Part shown: in pieces, positions 32,929 to 44,032 of the stretch | How the letters are laid out: each line of letters opens with the position of its first letter | Position numbering within the stretch: position 1 is the stretch's first letter | DNA from: Geosiphon pyriformis | Taxonomy: Eukaryota; Glomeromycota; Glomeromycetes; Archaeosporales; Geosiphonaceae | Direction of reading: 5' to 3' | NCBI GenBank assembly: GCA_016748015.1 | Contig: JAAOMT010000521.1 | Coordinates: forward strand, 306,631 to 370,630 | Length of the DNA: 64,000 nucleotides | Notes under the pieces: model-generated | The model's input: the letters and a program-made list of their open reading frames with translations, nothing else | What the model was told of the DNA's origin: nothing | Databases searched by the model: none | Translations under genes and position numbers: made by a program

Positions 32929-33668
32929 TGTTACCGGAGGTTTTTGGTCTCTTTTCTTGAATGTTGTTAATGTCTGTTTGTTGTGAATTCACGTTTTCTA
33001 GAAGTAGTTAAACCTCCAATAACTGAATTTATCTTCAAATTATCTCCTATAATTTGAACTGCTGGGCTTATAAGTGGAATGGCCAATTCCGTGCCAGTTG
33101 CTTTGTGTAGTTACGTTGTAGTAAACGTCAACTCTTTCCCAGGAATTGCTCGTCTGGAAGCTCACTAAAAATGTGTAGTTACTTTGCTGTGAAAGTCAAC
33201 TNNNNNNNNNNNNNNNNNNNNCGAATATTTTAATTTTTATTTGATTTTGTAAAAGGTGATTTGTTCCAATTAAGATATTTGAAGTAAGTTACTATGGTAA
33301 GATACTATGAGAAGATACATTTTCTTGAAGAGAGAAGCTCTTCTTTTATACAACTTGTTGTAGTACTAGTCTTTGAACTTGCACTTTTCTCTTTGCTACA
33401 ATTTGGGTGAACTAAAGATACATTTCGGCGAACTACAAGTTATTTCACTGAACTATTGATTATTTCGGCCAATTTTCATTAATTTCGGCGAATTTTGACT
33501 ATGTTAAATGGTTCAGGGTATTGTGTAATTTGATCATCTTAATTTCTATGGTACAAATCGGATTATTGATTGAGTAGTGATATTTGATAATTTGATTAAA
33601 TAATAAGTGGTAATCGAATTATGAGGGTAATTTCATGCTAATTAATAGCTAAAATTCTACTGGTAACA
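32929..33668 (-). repeat. Solo LTR of the second family, 4-bp CCAG target duplication, contains a gap
   Basis: Reverse complement begins TGTTACCAGTAGAATTTTAGC and ends CTCCGGTAACA. The bases CCAG flank it on both sides. It is homologous to 12,892-13,844 and richer in C/G than that copy. TATA-like TTGTATAAAAGAAGAG is on the minus strand. A 20-N run at 33,202-33,221 replaces about 210 bp present in the other copy. A CAG-ended TIR transposon with an 8-bp duplication is a weaker alternative reading. Confidence 0.7.
33202..33221. other. Assembly gap (20 N)
   Basis: Run of 20 N inside the solo LTR. Aligning the flanks to the copy at 12,892-13,844 places the gap between about 13,352 and 13,566 of that copy, so the true missing length is probably near 210 bp. 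Confidence 0.9.
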
Positions 33669-34640
33669 CCAGCTTAAAACTGTTTGTTTAATAATTTCTT
33701 ACTTTTGTTTGGTTTTTAAAACACATCTTTTTTTGGTTTTATAAATTTAAAAAGTTTATAATAGTTTATTAAAATAAAAATTTTGTTTTTGCTTGTTTAT
33801 TATTTTTATAAAATAATACTTTTGAAATTATACATTACAATAAATAATTTTTGCCAAAAAATTAATATTTAATGATTTTTTCAAATTGAAATTATTATAA
33901 GTGGCTTTTTTTTTCTATATTTTATTCAATTATAAAATTAAAACAATTTTAAATGTTTACAAATTCAAACAAAAAAGGTAACAATATATCAAAAATAGTC
34001 TAAATTTCAAAGTGGACGAAAAAATAATAAAACTTGTTATAAAATTAAATAATTAAACCATTAGAGAGAATATTAAGGCCAGGATTAATAGAAATTGCAT
34101 GGATGAAGCTGTCTGCTTGGGTTTTGCGAACCTGTCTTTGCGTCTCATAGACCCAGGAAAATGTCCAATTTGTTGATTATTTCTCGAAGCGTTAAGTCCA
34201 TAGCACATGTTTATCCCTATTATAAAATATTGATGCACATAGGATACGAGACATAAAAAACGATTTTATTATCATGAAAAATTCTGAGCGCGAATCATGC
34301 AATGCTTTACGTGACTAGAAAGAGAGGGCGCATCTTGTTGTCACTGTCCATTACTCCTGATAATTTCGTCTCGTGCTGTCAGTCGCCTGATCAATAGCTT
34401 CATCAGTGAGCCAAACCTAAGCAACCTTGTAAGAGCATCCCAAGACGGACAACAGGTCTATACAACTTTCGTTCGTCCAGATAGCCGAAACATTATTAAA
34501 AGAAGACTTTTTGTTGAAACATTATAGGCTTCAGCCATTTCTATTCCACAACGCCATTTTGCTTTTTTAATTAATACAACGCCTTTTGTTCCACCCCAAT
34601 GTGCTATTAAAGGCAAATCTCAGAGGGTGGTTGGGGTACA
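33669..34640. other. Intergenic region without a supported gene
   Basis: 33,669-34,020 is AT-rich. From about 34,240 composition becomes gene-like. A short minus frame (34,238-34,053) ends in a hydrophobic tail but has no recognisable family. No tRNA or rRNA seen. Confidence 0.5.
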
Positions 34641-35010
34641 CCTTGACTAGCAACGTGAGGTTAAGAGTTTTTCGCCAGCATCACGCTTATTATGCGCTAT
34701 AATTGTGCTGATTTTCGTCTTGCACTTTTTGCTTCTGGCAGGTGAAGACAATGTTGGCAAGAATATCCTGGGAAAGTTCATGTCGGAACTTTCATTGCCA
34801 AAGAGAACCACGAGTTTTGCAGCTTTGAGAGAGATGTTTTGGAGGTTGAAGGCGAATGGCAGATAGGCAACCACAACTTCTGAAACCATTTGCGACTTGC
34901 TCGTTCCAATAGGGGCTGCATTTTGGGAAGTTAGTTCGGGTTTCTTTGGCAGAAGTCTTTAAACGTTCACTAACTCCATATGAATGAATTGATGAAACCA
35001 ATACCTTAGC
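34641..35010 (-). other. Coding-like stretch of uncertain strand and frame
   Basis: Base composition is like that of genes, and overlapping frames are open: minus 34,889-34,647 ('MVSEVVVAYLPFAFNLQNISLKAAK...'), minus 35,001-34,792, and plus ('EDNVGKNILGKFMSELSLPKRTTSFAALREMFWRLK'). I cannot assign a family or decide the strand. It could be a gene relic or a short non-LTR element fragment. Confidence 0.3.
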
Positions 35011-35186
35011 GGCAATCTTTCCTTAATTAAGCCAACGACGTAAGGTGTTTTATTGATAAGCATTACTAAGCAACTGGTTAATATCTTTATTAATAGGCAT
35101 TTTGCTTTTTTGATATTTGGAAATATTTTTTCGAAAACCGTTTGAGAATTAATATTTAAAGTTATAACATATATAAATTAAACATC

Positions 35187-36946
35187 ATGTCTACATTAAA
35201 TTCAATCTTTGTTCATAAGTCAACTTCAGTTGCAATCATCATTCCTTCTATTCAAAAATCGTTATTACCCCCAATATCCCTTACGTATACATCCCTCTTA
35301 ACTCACATACAATCATTCAAATCCCAACTCATATCGTTAACTTCAATCGCCGCACATGACCCAGTCTCCATAATACTTCCAAATTCGATCGAATTTACAA
35401 TCGTATTTCTGGCCACTACACTTTTACGAAATGTCGCAGCACCATTAAATCCAAACTATACTGAAGAAGAATTTCGATTTTACCTTGAGGATTCACAATC
35501 AAAAGTTGTGATTCTACCAAAGGGATGGAGTGAAGAGAATCGAGCAGCTGTTAAAGCAGCTCGTCGATTTGATGTTATAGTTTTGGAAGTTCAGTGGGAT
35601 TTTGGGAATGAAGAGATGCTGGTGGAATTGAAGCAAAAGGCTAAAAGAAAAGGAAATCAAGTGACGGATGTTAGTGCAGAAATTGGTAAACGAATATCGG
35701 ATAAAGAAGATACCGCTTTGTTGTTGCATACTTCTGGTACAACTGGGCGTCCGAAAGGTGATTGAAATCATAGAACTTGTGATTTTTATTAGGGTTAAAG
35801 TGATATTTATTTAATTCTTCCTCATTGGAATTTTAGGTGTTCCATTGACGCATAAAAATCTCACGACTACCATGAAAAATATTGTGAACACTTACAAGCT
35901 CACCTCACATGATCGAACGCTATTAGTGATGCCATTGTTTCACGTGCACGGGCTAATGTGTGGATTATTAGCTAGTTTGTTGGCAGGTGGTATGATAGTT
36001 ATTCCATCAAAATTTTCAGCTTCTACTTTTTGGAAAGATTTTATAGATTACGGTTGCAGTTGGTATACTGCTGGTGAGTATAGTTTTTTATTTGATCAAT
36101 ATTAAGAATCTTAATTTCAGTTATATTGATTATTCGACAACATTTAATTCCCTAGTCCCAACGATTCATCAAATTCTTCTTCAACACCCTCTCCCTCAAA
36201 CTGGTGTTCCAAAAATTCGATTCATTCGCTCATGTTCCTCTTCATTGGCTCCAGTCACCCTTCACCAATTAGAAGAAAAATTTAAAGCCCCAGTTTTAGA
36301 AGCTTATGCGATGACCGAAGCAGCCCATCAAATGACTTCAAATCCTCTTCCTCCTCTACCTCATAAACCCGGTTCGGTGGGAATCGGTCAAGGTGTTCAA
36401 GTTACCATTCTGGATCAACATGGAAACTCAGCCGAAGAAGGTGAAGTATGTATCAAAGGTCCAAACGTCACTCGTGGATACATCAATAACCCCACGGCCA
36501 ACAAATCATCCTTTACAAAAGACGGTTGGTTTCGTACAGGAGATCAAGGAAAATTTGATGCAGACGGATATTTATTTCTCACTGGTCGTATTAAAGAATT
36601 AATCAATCGTGGTGGGGAAAAGATTTCGCCATTAGAAATTGATGGGGTATTATTATCACATCCTAGTCTCTCGGAAGCTGTTTCATTCGCGGTACCTGAT
36701 GAAATGTATGGACAAGAAGTTCATGCTGCTGTTGTATTGAAGCACGGTCGATCTATCACCGAAAACGAGTTAAAAAAATTTTGTGAGACTAAATTGACAA
36801 AATTCAAAATACCCAAACGTATTTATTTTACTGAAATTATGCCGAAAACTGCTACAGGGAAGATTCAACGAAAGAACGTTAGTGAGAAATTTTTCGGAGG
36901 GGGTAGTAAAAGTTCAAAAGAAGGTTACATTAAACCTAAGCTTTAA
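35187..36946 (+). CDS. PCS60: Oxalyl-CoA synthetase / peroxisomal AMP-dependent acyl-CoA ligase (Pcs60/AAE3 type)
   Basis: ATP- and CoA-dependent ligase of the ANL superfamily; AAE3/Pcs60 members make oxalyl-CoA from oxalate. Exons 35,187-35,757, 35,837-36,073 and 36,156-36,946 (introns 79 and 82 bp, GT..AG) sum to 1,599 nt, 532 residues, the family's usual length. Motifs in order: 'LLLHTSGTTGRPKG' (P-loop), 'MPLFHVHG', 'EAYAMTEAAHQM' (A5), 'GWFRTGDQGKFDADGYLFLTGR' in two parts (A7/A8), 'NRGGEKISP' and 'PKTATGKIQRKNV' (catalytic Lys near the end). The C-terminus is PKL, possibly a weak PTS1 peroxisomal signal. All catalytic motifs are intact. The 'SCSSSLAP' and 'VLEAYAMTEAAHQ' context favours the Pcs60/AAE3 branch over 4-coumarate ligases. 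Confidence 0.9.
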
Positions 36947-37156
36947 TCAGAATAATTATTAGCATTGTGGCGTAGTTTAGTTTTTTGAGAAATTGTTTAA
37001 CGCGCAAATATTTAATATTAAATCCTCTATTGTATTGACTCTTAACCTAATTTAGATGTTCAATCCCATAGCGAATTAAGGTTGCATATATAATGTAGAT
37101 TGTTTATCATCAAAATTTTTAACTGGTAAAGCGTTCCTTCCGACTAGTACGATAAA

Positions 37157-38693
37157 ATGCCACTCCCTCAACCACAAAAATCAACAGCTCTAGCACATGC
37201 TCTCATATTTCAATTCCTAGAATTAAACAAATACCATAAGACACTCGACACCTTACGTGAAGAGACTAGTGAAAAACTAACTGAGGGAGATTATGGGGGG
37301 TTAAATGGTAGAAGGGGTCCTAGATCGGCAACTCTATTTCAACAACCGCCCGAGACAACATTAATGAGATTAGTAGAAGAACATTTAATGGCTGGTGTAC
37401 AAGAAGAGTTCGAGGAAATGAATTTAAATCGGTATATTAAAATGCTAAAAAAATTCATAATTCAAATTTGGTTCACTAATCACAAAATTATGTATTTCAA
37501 AACTTCATATAAAAAGACAGATGGACCAAGTTTTATTAAATACAACCTCTACACGAACCCCATTATCTTCTACTCCATTACACTTACACAGCACATTTTC
37601 TCAACTACACACCGGAAACATCCTGGCAGTAAGAGTTCAGAATCTTCCAGCTCTTCAATCCCCGTTCACTAACTCATCTTTCACCCAAATAATACCAACA
37701 TTAATAACCTCTTCATCAGATAAATTAATAAAATTAACTTCTCTCCTCTTCAAAACCACCTTAAACACCCTAAAAATTCATCAATCACCTGTTTTATGCT
37801 TCGACTTCCATCCTATTTTTAAAATGCTCATGGCATCAGGGTCAATGGATTCCACGGTGATATTGGCAAATGTTGTGACAAATGAGGTTTTACAAAGATT
37901 CAATGATCACGGGAAGTATGTAGTGCATCTGGGGTTTTCTCCTGATGGTAAATTTTTTGCTTCGGCTTCTCATGATCATACTGTGAATTTTTATGAAGTT
38001 ATCGAATCCTCAACTGAATCAACAAGAGCACAGTCACCCTTTGAGTGCCAAATATCTCCGTCATTTCTTCCTCAAAATACACTACCAGCTGATCTCAAAT
38101 ACACAAAAATCCACACTCAAATCTTCACTGGAAACATCGAGTCATTCTGTTTCTTACCCGACAACCGACATTTAGTCGTTGGGATTCGAGAAGATAACTA
38201 TCTGCACTATATTAAATACAACCCCTATTCCCCTTCTTCCTCTATAAACCCCTCCTCATCTTTCACCACAACAAAATATAACATGAACTCAACAGGCGAT
38301 GATTGGATTTCATTCACACCAATGCACATTTCCCCTTCGCCGCACAATAACGGCTCGTACCTTTTAGTCTCAACTGACTCCTCATCACAAAATGGTCGTC
38401 TAATCTTATTTAAAACACATTCTTCAAAACAATTACGTAATTTTTATGGAATAGAAGTGGATCGATTCTCCACCCCTAAACATTGTTGGCATCCTTCGGG
38501 TGCGTATTTTTACGCAGGAGAGGATACAGGCGATATTTGTGTCTTTGGGGTAGCTGAAGGAAAGATTCTGAAAAGGCTGAAAGGGCATCATGGAGCTATT
38601 AAAGGGTTGTGGTTTGATTGGGAACGAAACTTTTTGGTTAGTTGTTCTCTAGATAGAACTATCTGTGTTTGGGGTCATGAGTGTGGTGGGTGA
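37157..38693 (+). CDS. LisH-domain WD40-repeat protein
   Basis: Exons 37,157-37,431 and 37,517-38,693 (intron 85 bp) sum to 1,452 nt, 483 residues. N-terminal LisH-like helix pair: 'ALAHALIFQFLELNKYHKTLDTLREET' (residues about 11-37, in two pieces), typical of dimerising scaffold proteins. Then a WD40 propeller: 'VLCFDFHPIFKMLMASGSMDST', 'VVHLGFSPDGKFFASASHDHTV', 'IESFCFLPDNRHLVVGIRED', 'HCWHPSGAYFYAGEDTGDICVF' and 'IKGLWFDWERNFLVSCSLDRTICVW' at the C-terminus. The combination suggests an adaptor, but I cannot name the orthologue. It lies 210 bp after the Pcs60 gene on the same strand and converges with the nucleoporin gene. Confidence 0.8.
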
Positions 38694-38968
38694 AAATAGT
38701 GGATTTTGTCAAGATCTTTGGTCAATGATTTTTAGGGTTTGAAAATATCGGGCAAGGCTTGCAAATTCAGAAAAAAAAAGCAACTCGAAATTTTACTTGA
38801 TTTGATGGGACTGGTGAATTAATTTAAACTATCAAATATTGCCAGAATGCAGTCAAGAAACTAAAATCTTGATTCATTTCTACATTTTATCAATATTATA
38901 CAAAGTTTTAAATCATAGCGTTACTGATTTACATTTAATTAGATCTATTCTCAAGTTTTTTTCCCATT
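38694..38968. other. Convergent 3' intergenic region
   Basis: 275 bp between the stop codons of the LisH/WD40 gene (+) and the nucleoporin gene (-); AT-rich, no coding seen. Confidence 0.6.
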
Positions 38969-40862
38969 CTAACAAAATGAGATTGTATTCGGATTAAAAG
39001 ACATTCTCATGTTATTGATGTTTTGTGGTATCTGTTGCTGTGAACTAGTCAAAGCATGATTGGCTACATAACTCAATGGTAATTGTTCATCTTCCATTAG
39101 TACCAATGTGCCATCTATAAGATGACAAAAACGATGGACTTAATTGAATTTCAATGAAAACCCGAAATTAACCTCTGATTATTACTTACCCTTCCCCGAT
39201 TTTTCTCGCTCGAAAGGATTGCTTCGGTCTCCGGTTAAACGCAAATAATCAAGGTAATCTTTCCGAAGTTTCTCAACCATCTCATGTAAGCTTGCGACCT
39301 TACCTGTTACAATCATAAAGCTCTCGTGCTGTAATCGCATTGTTTCCGAAATAGCTAGTAGAAAATTTTCAAGGGATTATACATAATGAACAAAAAGATA
39401 TCTCTTTAAGGATATATAAACCTACCATTTGGGGTGATTTCACCACGTGTTGCATTTATCACTGCAGATATATGTCGATCAAGTTCCTGCAAATAAAATA
39501 AATTTTCCATCAATAAGTAATCCATATAAATGAAAGTCAAACTATACAAACCTCAACATTCTGATCGTATTGTTCAACTCGTTCTTCCATAGATGTAATC
39601 GTGTCACGCAGATATCTATCAAATATACAAAATCAATATATTTCTTTAAAATATTCCACATCTAATTTCAACATACACCAAACCACTATCACAACAAAGC
39701 ATACTTTTGAAACACCACGTCACTACTGGAACCACTAGCATCCTTGATATTGTCATGATAAATCTTTTGCTTCACGATGGTGTGTTCCAAATCAGAAACG
39801 AGGCGTCTTGAAGCATCTAATTTATCATTTAAACTATTTATATGCTATGAGTGTAAAAAGTTAATATTGCATAATTTTATAAAATATTTCATTGAATATG
39901 TATGAAAATTGTCACCTGTGCAACTTTTCGTGCTTCATTTGTGGCTGATTGAATTGCATTACGCACATCTGGCCACATTGTATCAATGGAAACCATTACT
40001 TCTTTTTGCCTTTCAATTTCGATTCTGATTTGAAGAAATCCTCGGATTAGATGCACATTATTACGGAAAATTAAGTTTAAAAATTTTTATCCATACGCCA
40101 TTTCAACCAGCTTTTTTCGAGTGCTTTCAGGTAATTGATGAAATTTCGTTTCCATCGTAATAAGATTCAAATTGATCTCATTATAGGTGGCCAAACTAAA
40201 AATTAGGAAATCAAATACTAACCGATTTTTAAAAATATGACAATTACAAGGTATAAATTATTGACATATACTTACCCAGATGCATTCACAATATTTGTGG
40301 AATTATTAGGCACATTAAAAGCTGTTTGGAAAGATAAACCGGTGCTTGGAAATGTTGTGGCTGTACTCGAAGGTTGGCCAAATAAAGTCGTACTTGTTTG
40401 AGTTACCGGTTTTGACTGAAGACCAAAAGAAACAGGAGTAATCGTGCTTGTAGGTTTTGGGGGAGTCAAAGTAAAATTCGAAGGGACACCAAACGCTGAA
40501 GTTGTTGCTGAGGTATTTGAGCCACCTCCGAAAGCAACGCCCCCAAATACGTTAGAATTTGATATTGTTGCCGGGTTCCCAAACCCTTGATTTGACCCAG
40601 CAGCAGTGCCGCCACCAAATAGACTTGATTGTTGTATCGTTGCAGTGTTCCCTTGATTACTAGTTCCTCCACCAAACCCTGTTGATAGCTGTGAGGCTGG
40701 AGTGCTATTGGAGGCAAATCCTCCAGTTTGCCCCCCTAATATATTTCCTGGAGCAGCAGACGTTTGGCTGGTTGTTACTCCTGTTGTGTTATTTCCTCCA
40801 AAGGAGAACCCGCTACCAAAACTTGGTTTATTTGCTTGATTATTTTGACTAAAGTCAAACAT
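38969..40862 (-). CDS. FG nucleoporin of the Nup49/Nup58 type
   Basis: Component of the central transport channel of the nuclear pore. Eight exons on minus: 40,862-40,276, 40,195-40,097, 40,024-39,916, 39,844-39,705, 39,615-39,552, 39,486-39,426, 39,354-39,190 and 39,114-38,969, sum 1,371 nt, 456 residues, close to yeast Nup49. Residues 1-195 are Gly/Ser/Thr/Asn-rich with FG repeats ('FGSGFSFGG', 'LFGGG', 'FGVPSNF'). The rest is predicted coiled coil ('KFHQLPESTRKKLVEMAIEI', 'RRLVSDLEHTIVKQKIYHDN'). The start at MFDFSQ is preferred over an upstream in-frame ATG because AAA precedes it and FG repeats begin at once. Nup62 or Nup54 types are less likely given the coiled-coil start, but not excluded. 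Confidence 0.78.
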
Positions 40863-41034
40863 TTTCTTGTAAAATCTGAAGGAACAAAAGGAAAAGGAAC
40901 TCGTAAAATATGACTGAATATTTAGTTTCAAGAATTTTTGTTATTTGTGATACGTAATACAGATTTGCAATTTTGGAAAAAATGATTCAAAATTGTAAAA
41001 GAGCCTTAGACCCTCGACTCTGGACTTTATAAGT
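40863..41034. promoter_or_regulatory. Shared divergent promoter of nucleoporin and OSCP genes
   Basis: 172 bp separate the two start codons, transcribed away from each other, so the core promoters and 5' UTRs must share this stretch. No canonical TATA box at a usual distance from either start was identified. Confidence 0.55.
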
Positions 41035-42086
41035 ATGGCCGCATTTTTTACCAGAGTCAGACTGGCTCAACAGGCCTTTTCGTCAATTCCAAAGGTATAT
41101 TTGTAAGTTCGCACTATCATCAAACCTTATTGGGACCAAAGTATCATCGAAATCCTCAAACTCATGATATTCTATTTTTATTAGTTGGCGCGAGGTTTTG
41201 CAGCACCCGCCGTGAATGACAAACCAGTCCAGGTAATGTATAAAATTCCCATGTGAAAGGAAAAACGAGTTTTTGTATTCAAATTTTTTCTCTTAAGGTT
41301 CCGTTAACTCTTTTTGGACTTGAGGGTCGCTACGCAACAGCTCTCTATAAGGCTGCTGCTAAAAAAAATAATCTTGAAGCGGTCGAAAACGAACTTAAAA
41401 AAGTAAAAACTATCATCAAGAAGGATAAAACATTTTTTGAGGATCCCTCATTAGGCGTCGCGGTAAAGAAAGCAAGAGTGGCTGAGTTACTCAAGCAAGA
41501 CAAATACTCTGATATCACGACAAGCTTCTTTGCCGTATTAGCGGAGAATAGACGTCTTGCTCAGGCTGAAAAAATCATTCATTCCTATTTGACCTTGATG
41601 ACTGCCTATCGAGCCGAGGTACCTGTGACCATCATTTCTGCGCAGGTATATTTTTCAAAATCACAAATTGATTTCATATTAGCCAATTAAATTAAATTCA
41701 TTGCATTAAATTCGTAGCAACTTGATCAAAAGCAGTTGAATACCCTAACGAATACCTTGAAAAAAAGCAAACTAGTTTCACCGGAGCATAAGCTGATCAT
41801 TACAAATAGGGTATTTTTATGTAGATGATTTCACAGTAGCAAACCTATAAAGTCTAATCTATTTCATGAATACGTTTCTCACAGGTTGATCCTTCGATTC
41901 TTGGTGGGTTGATTGTTGAATTCGGGACCGAAAAGACTATAGATTTGTCAGTCACATCGAAAATAAACAAACTCAACAAACTACTCACAGGTAGATTCTC
42001 TTCATATACTATAATTCTTTTGTTTGTACTTATTAAATTTCGTAAATATGTGAACTGATGGTATTTGGTTCACAGATCCTGTTTGA
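41035..42086 (+). CDS. ATP5: Mitochondrial F1Fo ATP synthase subunit OSCP (subunit 5)
   Basis: Oligomycin-sensitivity-conferring protein, the peripheral-stalk subunit joining F1 to the membrane stator. Exons 41,035-41,094, 41,185-41,232, 41,298-41,645, 41,718-41,810, 41,885-41,990 and 42,076-42,086 sum to 666 nt, 221 residues (yeast 212). The N-terminus 'MAAFFTRVRLAQQAFSSIPK' is a basic, amphipathic mitochondrial presequence. Conserved parts: 'LTLFGLEGRYATALYKAAAK' (family start), 'DPSLGVAVKKARVAELL' and the C-terminal 'VDPSILGGLIVEFGTEKTIDLSV', the OSCP/delta signature. The last exon codes three residues. Convergent with the HMCES gene (152 bp between stops). Confidence 0.93.
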
Positions 42087-42238
42087 GGAAGGATTGTTAT
42101 AAACTATTCTCTAAGTCAATAGTGGATTAGTTGAACTTGATTGTTACCCGAGTCGAAATAGAAATAATAATTGGTAATAAAGCTGATTAAAGGACTTGAA
42201 TCCAAATAATCTAATTTATCTTATGCAAACTTTGACGA

Positions 42239-44032
42239 TCACCCATCTGCTTTTTTAAAAAAATCCGTAATCTTTGCCGAAGAAATATTGTTGGGAGTCA
42301 AATTTGATTTTCCTTTTTTTGTAATTGATTTTGGCGTTTTAGAATTTGATCTAATCTTTTTAGTAGCCGGCGAGGGCTTTTTGGGTGACAAATTTGGCTT
42401 TTCCCCAGAAAGTGAGGGTTTTGTAGGCGGTACTGGTGATCCCTCAACGAGGTCAGTCCGCATTTTCTTTGTAATCCGCGACAAATCATCATTTTCGCGT
42501 TCATGCTTTTTTAATATGCCTTCACCCGAAGACTCGATCGGTCCGGCTGCGCCAGATTTTTCATTCTTTGTGACTTCTTTATTTAAACTCATCCCGAGTT
42601 CTTTTCCGTCTGTTGGTAATATTTCATACTTGTCTGTAGAGGGAATAGAACTTTCCTCTGAATTCTGTAACTCGGAAACTTTCATAACTTTTGGTTTGCT
42701 TGTCGGGACTTTATTCTTGGCTGCGTTCAGTTGATTAAAGAAATCGGCGATATTTGTGTTGGGTTCTTTTGACATAATTGGTACAATAAATTCTGGTGAA
42801 TCATTTCCAACTTTCCCTACCGCTTTGGAAACCGGATAACTTGAAATGCAAGTCGAATCAATTTCAAGAATCTAAAAATCCAGGCTAGCAAAAGTTTACT
42901 GCCAATGAGCCTCACCATTCCAATTCGCCTTCATATGGTTTTAATAAGCTTGCAAATTCTGGTGTCCACGCGGTATTCGGATCTAACCATTTCGCCATCT
43001 CTTCTGATCCATTATCAAATATTACTGGCATGCGGTCATGTAAAAACGAGAGGAATGGTGAGGAGGAGGTTGTTATTATTGTATACGTGTATAAGGGCTC
43101 TTCATTGTCGCCTACACTTGAGACATCGACTGGGAATCCAAGTGGTATCAAAAGCTGTAGATGCAATCGGAACTGAAAACACAAAATACGTGCTAGCTCA
43201 CCTTGGAAATTAACACTATCATACAGACCAGCAAGTAACAATAAACCACCATCTTTTCGGCGTATAAAATATGGAATTCTGTCTTTATCTTTTTTCAGCC
43301 ATTCATAAAATCTAGTCGAAGCAGAAAGAAAGGGTTACTTTTGAATTTGGGGGTAACACAAAAATTTCATTTAACTAATCCATTATTAAACTTTACATCT
43401 CGTAAACCTACCCTTGAGTAATCACGATGCACCTTTGACGATTTTTCATTGATAAGAACATTGGTTTTCCGTCAATCAAAGAGTCGTCACGAACATTAAT
43501 ACTTTTTAAAATTGTCGTGTAGTCTGGACGATTTTTCGTCCAAAAGGGTATGAGTCCCCATTTCTTTGGTGGTAATGATTTCGAAATCAGACAAGAATTG
43601 AAATGACTAAAGACGTGAAATTATAAGAAATAGTAATAATAATACCATGGAATGTATCACATTCCCATGTGTGTCTCTGTCACCACGAACTACAGGTTGA
43701 AAATGTGTAGGCGCAACGTTGTATCTGTTTTCCTCGTATATTTAAAATAAATAATAATACCAGAGATCATCAAATACACCCATGATCCTTGAATCAGAGA
43801 CAATACTCACGATTGCCGATACCTTTCCTTATCGATCCACCTTTCACACTTCAAAATACTTTTACCCAAGATTTGTTCTATAATATCTGGATCCTTTTTG
43901 AAACAAAAGTCGTTACAGGTAGTAAAGATTTAAACCGAAAATAATTTTGAGAGGTTTCTTGATACCTTAAACCAATCAAAAGTAAAATATTTAATTGATA
44001 CGTACCCAATAGCAAACAGTCCTGCCACACAT
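42239..44032 (-). CDS. HMCES: HMCES/SRAP-domain abasic-site processing protein
   Basis: SRAP proteins crosslink covalently to abasic sites in single-stranded DNA through Cys2 and protect replication forks. Seven exons on minus: 44,032-44,006, 43,893-43,811, 43,724-43,646, 43,563-43,412, 43,311-43,202, 43,111-42,916 and 42,839-42,239, sum 1,248 nt, 415 residues. The start MCGR gives the catalytic Cys2 after Met removal. 'YNVAPTHFQPVV', 'KWGLIPFWTK', 'SINVRDDSL', 'GFYEW' (conserved Glu), 'TYTIITTSSS' and 'HDRMPVI' (conserved His) follow. The tail beyond about residue 245 is disordered and basic ('KKPSPATKKIRSNSKTPKS') and holds two PIP-like motifs, 'TNIADFFNQL' and 'AKITDFFKK' (the last residues). 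Length exceeds yeast and human proteins because of this tail. Confidence 0.92.

Noticed and set aside
32926-33672. hAT-like transposon with CAG...CTG ends and a near 8-bp duplication (TTTAAAAC / CTTAAAAC)
   Set aside because: TG...CA ends with a perfect 4-bp CCAG duplication, a TATA-like promoter and the same end type in the other copy fit an LTR better; no transposase is present.
34053-34238. Short minus frame with hydrophobic C-terminus
   Set aside because: No family features, start context or neighbour support; kept only as part of the intergenic note.
34260-34640. Possible tRNA or small RNA in the gene-like composition region
   Set aside because: No cloverleaf arms or A/B box pair could be laid out by eye.
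42288-42734. Plus-strand open frame of 148 codons
   Set aside because: Exact antisense of the last HMCES exon, whose frame and splice phases are consistent.
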